64,000 bases of DNA. It comes from Gaoshiqia hydrogeniformans. GTDB taxonomy: Bacteria; Bacteroidota; Bacteroidia; Bacteroidales; Prolixibacteraceae. The notes beneath the pieces are model-generated. The model searched no databases, had not been told where the DNA came from, and worked only from the letters and a program-made list of their open reading frames with translations. The first letter of the stretch is position 1, and each line of letters opens with the position of its first letter. This document shows, one piece after another, positions 18,784 through 26,427 of the stretch. The stretch lies in assembly GCF_049347105.1 (NCBI RefSeq), contig NZ_CP186334.1, forward strand, positions 2,666,001-2,730,000, read 5' to 3'. The translations under genes were made by a program, and so were the position numbers.

Positions 18784-20946
18784 ATGAAACAGAAAAAACA
18801 ATTCACTGTTCTGATAGCCTTGCTGCTCGCCGTCTTTGCCTTATTTAGCTCATGCAACCAACCTGAATCGGCCGGTGACGAGCTGTCTGCCTACCTGTTT
18901 GTCTATTTTACCGGCAACGGCCCGGGCGAGGAAGCTATCCGTTTTGCCGTGAGCATGGATGGCTATAACTACCGCGCCCTGAACCACAACGAGCCCATCC
19001 TGGATTCGAAAGCGATCAGTACCTCGGGAGGCGTACGCGACCCGCACATCTTGCGCGGCGCCGACGGCTGGTTTTACATGGTGGTCACTGATTTGTATGT
19101 CCCTGAAATGGGCTGGAAAAACTACGCCATGGTACTGCTGAAGTCGAAAGACCTGATTAACTGGGAGTCGTCGAAAGTGAATATTCCGGAAACTTTTCCC
19201 GAAGAATTTGGCGATGTTTGGCGGGTTTGGGCGCCGCAGACTTTCTATGATGAAACGACTGGAAAGTATCTGATTTACTTTTCGATGAAGCAGGGCGACG
19301 ATCCCGATATTATTTACTATGCCTTTGCCAACGACGATTTCTCAGGCCTGGAAGCTGCACCCAAACAGCTGTTTTTCAGTCCGACAAACAATGCGGCTAT
19401 CGATGGCGACATCATTTTGAAGGATGGAACCTATCACTTGTTTATGAAATCGGAAGATGGCGAACCGGGTATTAAGCTGGCCCTTTCGGACAAACTAACA
19501 GAAGGATATGAATTGGTGAGCAACGAACGGGTAGATTGCGAAGATCGTCCAGTTGAAGGAAGCGGCATCTTTAAACTGATTGGCTCGGACGAGTACATTT
19601 TGATGTACGACGTGTACACCAGCGGGCGGTACCAGTTCACCAAAAGCAGCGACCTGAAAAACTTCTCGGTGATTGATGAAGCGGTTACGATGAACTTTCA
19701 TCCGCGCCACGGAACGGTGATGCCGATTACCGGCGGAGAGTTGAAGCGATTGATAGCGCAGTGGGGGCAGCTTGACGACTTGCTGGAAACCACTTCTTCC
19801 AAAGTGAAACAGCAGAATGTCGTGATCAACGGAAATGAAAAGACGATTTATTTACCTGTAAAGCGGGGGACTGATTTGTCAGCTTTCGATCCGGGATTTG
19901 CCGTCTGGCCGGGCATTGATTTTCAACCTAAAGGACCACAGGATTTCTCGCATGGTCCCGTAGGTTACACCTTCAACATCGAAAGTCACGGCGAAGTGAT
20001 TTACCAGGTTTCAGCTTCGGAAGACCACAACCCGGTATTGGAGGGCTTTTATGCTGACCCCGAAATCCTGTATGCCGAAAAAACCGGAAAATATTACCTC
20101 TACCCAACCAGCGACGGTTTTATGAACTGGAGCGGCACGTTCTTCAAAGTTTTTTCTTCGGATAACCTGGTTGACTGGACCGACGAAGGCGTCATTCTGG
20201 ATCTGAAAAAAGATGTGAGCTGGGCCGACCGCAACGCCTGGGCGCCCTGCATCGTCGAAAAGAAAATTGACGGCGAATACAAGTATTTCTACTACTTCAC
20301 GGCTGCCCAAAAAATAGGCGTGGCTGTGGCCGACAACCCCACCGGACCGTTTGTTGACAGCGGCCAGGCATTGATCGATTTCAAAACGCTGGGCGTGAAC
20401 CGTGGGCAGGAAATCGATCCAGATGTGTTTACCGACCCGAAAACCAATAAAACTTACCTCTATTGGGGCAACGGCTATATGGCCGGCGCTGAGCTGAATG
20501 ACGATATGGTTTCGCTGAATATGAAAACACTGAGGCAATTTAATATCGACAACACTTACCGCGAAGGAACTTATGTCATTTACCGTAATGGCACCTACTA
20601 TTTTATGTGGTCGGAAGACGACACCCGCAGCCCGAATTACAAAGTGCGTTATGCGACTTCGGACTCGCCGCTGGGGACGTTGACGATTCCCGGAAATAAC
20701 ATCGTCATTCAGGGCGATCCGGAAACCAGGATTTTTGCTACCGGGCATAATTCGGCCATTCAGGTTCCGGGCAAAGATGAATGGTACCTGGTGTATCACC
20801 GGTTTACCCGTCCCAAAGGAGTCGACATGCCTCGCGGGGCCGGAGGTTTTCATCGTGAAGTGTGTATCGATACACTGGAGTTCGGTAACGATAGAAAAAT
20901 CATCGAAGTGAAACCGACCTTGAAGGGAATCTCCGGGATTGAGTAA
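18784..20946 (+). CDS. Tandem GH43-GH43 lipoprotein
   Basis: The 720-residue protein has a lipoprotein signal (LFSSC, Cys21) and two GH43 propellers. Domain 1 (about 30-340) has Asp86 (VRDPHIL), Asp207 (AAIDGDII) and Glu258 (VEGSGIF). Domain 2 (about 415-720) has Asp425 (YADPEIL), Asp545 (EIDPDVF) and Glu594 (REGTYVIYRNG). Both triads are complete, so both domains look active and may have different specificities. The acidic stretch after the lipid Cys (NQPESAGDE) could favour surface display, but this is uncertain. The N-terminus of domain 1 (SAYLFVYFTGN) resembles the GH43-like head of the GH51 protein encoded upstream. The gene follows the GH2 gene by 19 bases. Confidence 0.92.
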   Translation: MKQKKQFTVLIALLLAVFALFSSCNQPESAGDELSAYLFVYFTGNGPGEEAIRFAVSMDGYNYRALNHNEPILDSKAISTSGGVRDPHILRGADGWFYMVVTDLYVPEMGWKNYAMVLLKSKDLINWESSKVNIPETFPEEFGDVWRVWAPQTFYDETTGKYLIYFSMKQGDDPDIIYYAFANDDFSGLEAAPKQLFFSPTNNAAIDGDIILKDGTYHLFMKSEDGEPGIKLALSDKLTEGYELVSNERVDCEDRPVEGSGIFKLIGSDEYILMYDVYTSGRYQFTKSSDLKNFSVIDEAVTMNFHPRHGTVMPITGGELKRLIAQWGQLDDLLETTSSKVKQQNVVINGNEKTIYLPVKRGTDLSAFDPGFAVWPGIDFQPKGPQDFSHGPVGYTFNIESHGEVIYQVSASEDHNPVLEGFYADPEILYAEKTGKYYLYPTSDGFMNWSGTFFKVFSSDNLVDWTDEGVILDLKKDVSWADRNAWAPCIVEKKIDGEYKYFYYFTAAQKIGVAVADNPTGPFVDSGQALIDFKTLGVNRGQEIDPDVFTDPKTNKTYLYWGNGYMAGAELNDDMVSLNMKTLRQFNIDNTYREGTYVIYRNGTYYFMWSEDDTRSPNYKVRYATSDSPLGTLTIPGNNIVIQGDPETRIFATGHNSAIQVPGKDEWYLVYHRFTRPKGVDMPRGAGGFHREVCIDTLEFGNDRKIIEVKPTLKGISGIE

Positions 20947-20953
20947 GGCGGGG

Positions 20954-21009
20954 CAGTTGACAGTTTACAGTTGCCAGTTATCAGTTACCAATAACCAATA
21001 ACCAATCCA
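20954..21009. repeat. Eight imperfect 7-base tandem repeats
   Basis: Units CAGTTGA, CAGTTTA, CAGTTGC, CAGTTAT, CAGTTAC, CAATAAC, CAATAAC, CAATCCA run head to tail without gaps between the tandem GH43 gene and the GH127 gene. The pattern drifts from CAGTTnn to CAATnnn along the array. It is a microsatellite-like heptad block; no CRISPR spacer structure is present. Function unknown; it lies in the 5' leader of the GH127 gene. Confidence 0.85.
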
Positions 21010-21046
21010 TCATCTAAGTTCTTTAATCTTTTTATATTCATATCTT

Positions 21047-23005
21047 ATGCAAATAAACAAGCTTTCATCAATTCTTTTTTTGATCCTTTTTGCGGCTTGT
21101 GCCCCAAAAGGTCAGGAAGCCGAAACCATGCAGCCGGATTATCCGATCACGGGCATCTCTTTTAACAAGGTGCATCTGGACGACCACTTCTGGTTGCCGA
21201 AAATCGAAATCAACCGCACGGTTACTATTCCGGCATCCTTTGCCAAATGCGAAGAAATGGGACGGATGGACAATTTCCTGATCGCCGGCGGCCTGATGCA
21301 GGGTAAAACCAAAGGCGAAATGCCATTTGACGACACCGATGTGTATAAAATCATCGAAGGCGCCTCATATTCGCTGACGACAACACCTGATCCGAAGCTG
21401 GATGCATATCTGGATTCAGTCATCAACCTGATAGCCATCGGGCAGGAAGACGACGGTTACCTCACCACCTGGAAAACGATCGATCCCACGGTGTCGCCTG
21501 CATCCTGGTGCCCGCCGGGCGGCCGCTGGGAAGGCCTGGCCTCGAGCCACGAACTTTACAACAGCGGCCATTTGTTTGAAGCCGCTGCCGCGCATTTCCA
21601 GGCTACCGGGAAGACAAATTTTCTGGATATCGCCACAAAAAATGCCGACCTGCTTGTCAATGTGTTCGGTCCCGGAAAAAGTCCGGAAGTGCCCGGGCAC
21701 CAGATCGTGGAGACCGGCCTGATCAAACTTTACCTGATTACGGGTAAAGCAGATTACCTGGCCCTGGCACGTCATTTTCTCGATCAACGAGGAAAGCCGG
21801 AATTGCGCGGAACCTGGGGGCCCTATAACCAGGACCACCAGCCGGTGACCGAACAGGATGAAGCCGTTGGTCATGCCGTGCGCGCTGCGTATATGTATGC
21901 CGGGATGACCGACATTGCTGCTTTATATGATGATGAAGCCTACCGAAACGCGGTAAATCAAATCTGGGAAAACGTGGTGTATAAAAAGCTGTATATTACG
22001 GGGGGCATCGGTTCGCGCCACCAGGGCGAAGCCTTTGGCGAAAACTATGAATTGCCCAACCTGACTGCTTACAACGAAACCTGCGCGGCCATTGCCAACG
22101 TGTACTGGAATTACCGCCTGTTTTTGCTGCACGGCGACGCAAAATATATCGATGTCCTGGAACGCAGCCTTTATAACGGGGTAATCTCGGGCGTCGCGCT
22201 TGACGGGAAAAACTTCTTTTATCCTAACCCGCTGGAGTGCGATAGGCACTATCATTTTAACAGCGGCGGCAGCCTGACCCGCGAACCCTGGTTCGACTGC
22301 TCGTGCTGCCCCACCAACCTGTGCCGGTTTATGCCGTCGGTACCCGGCTACATTTATGCCCAAACCAACGACAGGATGTATGTGAACCTGTTTATCCAAA
22401 GTTCAACCGAAATGGAAATAGATGGGAGCAGAGTTGCCATTAGCCAGGAAACCAATTATCCTTGGGAAGGCGACATCAAATTAACGGTTTCTCCCCCAAA
22501 AGAAACCCGCTTTCCCCTCTGTCTTCGTATCCCCGGCTGGGCGGTGAACCAACCGGTTCCGGGCGATCTGTACAGCTACACCGCTGCCGGTGAACAGGCG
22601 CCCGTGATCCTGGTAAACGGCGAACCGGTTGAGGCGAAAAAAGAACATGGTTATGCCGTGATCGACAGGGCGTGGAAAAAGGGCGATGTAGTTGAATATT
22701 CCCTCCCGATGGAGGTGAAAAAGGTGAAAGCCAATGAACTGGTAGCGGAAAATCGCGGTAAACTGGCACTTGAACGCGGTCCGGTGGTTTTTTGTGTCGA
22801 AGAAGTGGATAACCCGGAAATTGATGCCCTGGATTTTTCAGTGAATACCCGGTTGACTGCCGCTTTTGTTCCGGAACTGCTGAACGGCGTTTTAACGGTT
22901 ACGGCACAAAACGACGACGGCAGCATGCAGTTTGCGGCTATTCCTTATTACGCGTGGAACAACCGCGGCGCCAATAAAATGAAAGTCTGGCTGCCGGAAG
23001 AATAG
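21047..23005 (+). CDS. GH127 beta-L-arabinofuranosidase lipoprotein
   Basis: The 652-residue protein has a lipobox (LFAAC, Cys18) and a full GH127 (formerly DUF1680) body starting FNKVHLDDHFWLPKIEINR. The zinc-thiolate active site of this family is visible: Glu344-x-Cys346 (YNETCAA) and the Cys420-Cys421 pair (FDCSCCPTN), matching the Glu-Cys-Cys-Cys set in which one Cys is the nucleophile. The (alpha/alpha)6 barrel region also contains the conserved LYNSGHLFEAA motif. GH127 releases beta-L-arabinofuranose, a linkage found on hydroxyproline-rich glycoproteins and some pectic side chains. It is the last PUL gene; the next gene is on the other strand. Confidence 0.94.
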   Translation: MQINKLSSILFLILFAACAPKGQEAETMQPDYPITGISFNKVHLDDHFWLPKIEINRTVTIPASFAKCEEMGRMDNFLIAGGLMQGKTKGEMPFDDTDVYKIIEGASYSLTTTPDPKLDAYLDSVINLIAIGQEDDGYLTTWKTIDPTVSPASWCPPGGRWEGLASSHELYNSGHLFEAAAAHFQATGKTNFLDIATKNADLLVNVFGPGKSPEVPGHQIVETGLIKLYLITGKADYLALARHFLDQRGKPELRGTWGPYNQDHQPVTEQDEAVGHAVRAAYMYAGMTDIAALYDDEAYRNAVNQIWENVVYKKLYITGGIGSRHQGEAFGENYELPNLTAYNETCAAIANVYWNYRLFLLHGDAKYIDVLERSLYNGVISGVALDGKNFFYPNPLECDRHYHFNSGGSLTREPWFDCSCCPTNLCRFMPSVPGYIYAQTNDRMYVNLFIQSSTEMEIDGSRVAISQETNYPWEGDIKLTVSPPKETRFPLCLRIPGWAVNQPVPGDLYSYTAAGEQAPVILVNGEPVEAKKEHGYAVIDRAWKKGDVVEYSLPMEVKKVKANELVAENRGKLALERGPVVFCVEEVDNPEIDALDFSVNTRLTAAFVPELLNGVLTVTAQNDDGSMQFAAIPYYAWNNRGANKMKVWLPEE

Positions 23006-23139
23006 GCGAAGTCATTCATTTTTTGTTAACGGGTTAATACGGTTTTTTTCAAAGATCATGGTATCTTCTGCTTGTTCAGTGGGTTTCGTGCTTCTTTCCG
23101 TTTTTTGGTTTTGATCTTTTACAAACGGTTCAAACGGCT

Positions 23140-25545
23140 TTATCCGGCCTGCGGCTTTCTTTTCAGATTCACGCCGGCTGCCAGTCCGTACGCGCCGGCT
23201 GCCAGCGCCCAAACCCAAAAAAAGCCTGTTTCGACCGAAATCATTACCGCCAGGCTTGTGCCGATTACCGAAGCATAACCGTTGATTGCCCACGCCCAGG
23301 GCGTTTCGTTGGGATATTTGCTGCTTAAATAAGTCAATCCGGCGGGAAAGGGGAACCCCATGGCAAAACCCGGAATGCCGGCAATAATGATCATCATCAG
23401 TATTTTAAGCCCAACCGGATAACCGATTGTTTCGCGAAGAATATCCGGTAGCAAAAAGGCATACAGCAGTAGAATTGCCGCTACGGCAAAGCATAAAAAG
23501 AATAAGCTTTTTCCTGATGGTTGGAGCCGGGACGAAAGAAAGCTTCCAATTCCCGAGAAGAGAAGTAAAATGCTGATTGCGGCTGTCGCCGCGTAAACCG
23601 GATGCCCCAGGTATAAGGTAAACTGCTGGATAAAAATCATCTCCAGGAACATATACCCGAAACCGATACTGCCAAAATACAACAGGGTCCATCTGGTCCG
23701 GCTCATTTTTCCGGCAGAAAAAAACAGCGGCAGAATGATCAGCAGAAAGGATATGGACAATAATAACGCAAATGTCAAAATAATGACTACATATCCCAAT
23801 TCGAGGAAAGGGACCGACTGGTTCCCAAACAGGGCAGCCAGTTTGCCTGCCGACTTCAGCCGGATATACTGCGAGAAATAGGGCCGGTTATCGGTGGCTG
23901 GTTTGATCCGGAAAGGATATTGTTCCAAAAATGCCTCCCGCTGCACTGACAGGACCTGTCTCACGGATTCGAAAAACCAGGGATCATCCAGCTTGTTGTA
24001 GTCATCGGGGACAAACCCGGCCCCGTCGGGTAAATGCAGGGGATCAAAGGACATTTGTCTGCAAAATTCGCGGATACGGTCACACGCGGTCTCCGAAAAA
24101 GCTGTCTTTTTTACGACAAAAGTCAGCGCGGCCCAGCTTCTGATTGCCACCAGGTGATTTTGCGGGTCTTCCAACTGTTCGTCATCCAGTAAGCCGGACA
24201 AGGTTGCCAAAATTTTCAGGGGATTACGCACCGGGTAATCCATCCAGCAGGTAACACTGATCATACCACCCGGGCTCAGCGGCTTCCACATTTCACGAAA
24301 AGCCTCCCTGGTCCGGTCAAATTCCGGGTGAACCGCTCCCAGTCCCGACGAACCGAAAAATGATCCGATTTCAGGCAATTGAATCAGATCGTACCGGGCG
24401 TGGGTTGATTGCAGAAATGTTCTGGCTTCTACCTGAAACAGATGAATTTCTTCGCCATACAGCAACGAGTCGGTCTCAACGGCCAGTTCCCGTTTCAGCA
24501 AGCGGTTGATCATCCGGTTCGGCTCCACCACATCCAGTTGCGTCACACCGTGCGAGCGTGCCAGGGCAATTTGTTCTCCCGTACCCGAGCGAAGTATCAA
24601 TACCCGGGCTGGTTTTTGAATGATGTAAGGGAGAACCGTCGTGCTGTGATCCAATATCGTTGCGTCGCCTTCCGCCGGTTTCGGGATCAGCGCTCCCAGC
24701 CAGTCGCCGTTATTAAACACGGCTTTCCGGGGCGGTATGTCCTGCTGATATTGAAGGCTTAAGCCCGGGGCATAGCGTAAGGCCGGGGAACTGACCACTT
24801 CGGCCAAACCGTAGGGACTGCTTTTTTGCTGTTCGATCAGGGCGCCGGGTAATAGCAGGGTTTTCCGTATACTCTTGTATTCCGATCGTTCCAACGCCGG
24901 TGAACTGAAATTCATCAGGGCCAGTACCGGAGCTGCCAGCCAGGCCATTCGCCGGACGGCCGCACTCCTGTTTCGGTTAAGCAAGGCGCCCGCGAAAGGA
25001 AGTACCGCCAGGACGGGTGGCAAAGCTGCCGGAACCGTTACCCACATCAGTCCCAGCACAACGGCCCCGCCAACCGCTGAACCCGACAGATTGAAGAAGT
25101 AAATTTTTCCAATGCTCTCCGGATACTTTAAAAAACTCATTGCGATCGCCAACGCTCCAAAAAAGAAGGGCAACAGCAGCAACAGGCAGGTGATCGCCAG
25201 TTTTCCCCAGTGGCGGGAAGTACTAAAAAGCAGGTAGGTGTCAAAACGAAACGGTTCGGTATGTGCCAGAAATGTTACCGTGGCCATGCTTAATGACGAC
25301 AAAAAAAGGCAGACCGGAAACAGGGTATCAAAATGATCCCGTAATTTTTGCCGGAACAGGTACAAAAAAGTACCCGAAGTTCCAAATCCCAACAGGGCCA
25401 GCGAAATCGTCAGGTGGGCAAAATGAGACCACTGGGTGATTGAAAACACCTGCATCAGCGCGATCTGGAAGCCAATTACAGCGGCCGAGGCCAGGGCAAC
25501 GCCAGTACAAACGCGGTTGATATGCCAATTGGCTCCCGGGCTCAT
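23140..25545 (-). CDS. Multi-pass membrane protein with spermidine-synthase-like domain
   Basis: The 801-residue protein has about six hydrophobic segments in residues 10-225, a soluble Rossmann-type domain (about 245-560), and about seven more membrane segments to the end. The soluble part resembles the spermidine synthase fold (ARVLILRSGTGEQIALARSHGVTQLDVVEPN, then YDLIQLPEIGSFFG), with the class I methyltransferase-like GxGxG replaced by SGTGEQ. Such membrane-flanked spermidine-synthase-like proteins are widespread and mostly uncharacterized; polyamine synthesis cannot be assumed. It starts inside the end of the isoaspartyl methyltransferase gene (ATGA overlap), so the two are co-translated and may act together in the envelope. 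Confidence 0.82.
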   Translation of the reverse strand: MSPGANWHINRVCTGVALASAAVIGFQIALMQVFSITQWSHFAHLTISLALLGFGTSGTFLYLFRQKLRDHFDTLFPVCLFLSSLSMATVTFLAHTEPFRFDTYLLFSTSRHWGKLAITCLLLLLPFFFGALAIAMSFLKYPESIGKIYFFNLSGSAVGGAVVLGLMWVTVPAALPPVLAVLPFAGALLNRNRSAAVRRMAWLAAPVLALMNFSSPALERSEYKSIRKTLLLPGALIEQQKSSPYGLAEVVSSPALRYAPGLSLQYQQDIPPRKAVFNNGDWLGALIPKPAEGDATILDHSTTVLPYIIQKPARVLILRSGTGEQIALARSHGVTQLDVVEPNRMINRLLKRELAVETDSLLYGEEIHLFQVEARTFLQSTHARYDLIQLPEIGSFFGSSGLGAVHPEFDRTREAFREMWKPLSPGGMISVTCWMDYPVRNPLKILATLSGLLDDEQLEDPQNHLVAIRSWAALTFVVKKTAFSETACDRIREFCRQMSFDPLHLPDGAGFVPDDYNKLDDPWFFESVRQVLSVQREAFLEQYPFRIKPATDNRPYFSQYIRLKSAGKLAALFGNQSVPFLELGYVVIILTFALLLSISFLLIILPLFFSAGKMSRTRWTLLYFGSIGFGYMFLEMIFIQQFTLYLGHPVYAATAAISILLLFSGIGSFLSSRLQPSGKSLFFLCFAVAAILLLYAFLLPDILRETIGYPVGLKILMMIIIAGIPGFAMGFPFPAGLTYLSSKYPNETPWAWAINGYASVIGTSLAVMISVETGFFWVWALAAGAYGLAAGVNLKRKPQAG

Positions 25546-26246
25546 TCTTTCCGGGTAAAGGGCACAAAGCGGACCGGCAACAAATTTTGCGTGATCACCC
25601 GATCGTCTTTTTTCTCAACCAGTTTGAGCATCTGTACCTGAAAAGGCGATCCCACCGGGATAATCATCCGCCCCCCGGGCTTTAACTGGCTAATCAGCGG
25701 AGGCGGAACAAAATCGGCCGCTGCCGTCACAACGATGGCGTCGAAGGGGGCTTCTTCTTCCCAGCCGGAGTAACCATCGCCGATTTTTACATGCACCTGA
25801 TCGTAGTGAAGTTTTTTCAAACGTTCGGCAGCCGCCTTTCCCAGTTCCTCAACAATTTCAACCGTATAGACCTGCCCGACGATTTCGGCCAGGATAGCGG
25901 CCTGGTATCCCGAACCGGTGCCAATTTCCAATACCTTGAAGCCCGGTTTTGGCCTGATTTGCTCCGTCATGTAAGCCACGATATAGGGTTGCGAAATTGT
26001 TTGTCCGTAACCAATCGGAAGCGGCCCGTCGTTATAGGCGACCTCCCGGTATGCTTCGGGAACAAACAGATGTCTCGGTACGGTGCGCATTGCCGCCAAA
26101 ACAGCCTTGTCGCGAATTCCCCTGCCTTCAATTTGTTCGTCTGCCATGTTCTGCCTGCTTTGTTTATATCCATCATTTTGCCCGGAAACGCTTATAGCCA
26201 GGATCATCAAGCCTGCGAATAAGTTACTGAATACAAATCGGTTCAT
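25542..26246 (-). CDS. pcm: Protein-L-isoaspartate O-methyltransferase with signal peptide
   Basis: The 234-residue protein has the PCMT core from about residue 30: the substrate-side motif RHLFVPE, the GQTISQPYIVAYMTE loop, the SAM motif VLEIGTGSGYQAAIL and the FDAIVVTAAA motif. It methylates isoaspartyl residues in aged proteins so they can revert to aspartate. Unlike the cytosolic enzyme it opens with a hydrophobic leader (FSNLFAGLMILAISVSGQ), suggesting export to the periplasm or membrane anchoring. The gene overlaps the downstream spermidine-synthase-like gene by four bases. A small GGCAGG-AAG-CCTGCC hairpin lies upstream at 26280-26294. Confidence 0.93.
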   Translation of the reverse strand: MNRFVFSNLFAGLMILAISVSGQNDGYKQSRQNMADEQIEGRGIRDKAVLAAMRTVPRHLFVPEAYREVAYNDGPLPIGYGQTISQPYIVAYMTEQIRPKPGFKVLEIGTGSGYQAAILAEIVGQVYTVEIVEELGKAAAERLKKLHYDQVHVKIGDGYSGWEEEAPFDAIVVTAAADFVPPPLISQLKPGGRMIIPVGSPFQVQMLKLVEKKDDRVITQNLLPVRFVPFTRKE

Positions 26247-26375
26247 CCGTTAAAAGTTTCATTCAGAACTATGTACGGGCAGGAAGCCTGCCGGGTTAGG
26301 ATTAACGAGGAGAATCGGGATGACGAACAGGAGTTTGAACAGGATGTTCGGGTTTAGGGAACAAGGTCGAAACAA

Positions 26376-26405
26376 AAAAGCAGGCGTCATCGGCCTGCTT
26401 TTCTT
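26376..26405 (-). terminator. Terminator downstream of the purF-like gene
   Basis: AAAAGCAGGC (26376-26385) and GCCTGCTTTT (26393-26402) form a perfect 10-base-pair stem with a 7-base loop, with A/T tracts on both sides. It lies 23 bases past the purF-like stop on the minus strand and can act in either direction. Confidence 0.85.
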
Positions 26406-26427
26406 ATGATTGGGATTTATGTCAGCT

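Noticed and set aside
20011..20853. Minus-strand ORF of 280 codons inside the tandem GH43 gene
   Set aside because: It is fully antisense to a domain with an intact catalytic triad and has no motif of its own.
20954..21009. Possible CRISPR array
   Set aside because: The units are seven bases long with no spacers and no cas gene is in the window; it is a simple heptad repeat.
23140..25545. Calling this gene spermidine synthase (speE)
   Set aside because: The enzyme domain is flanked by about thirteen membrane segments and its nucleotide loop is altered, so polyamine synthesis cannot be claimed.
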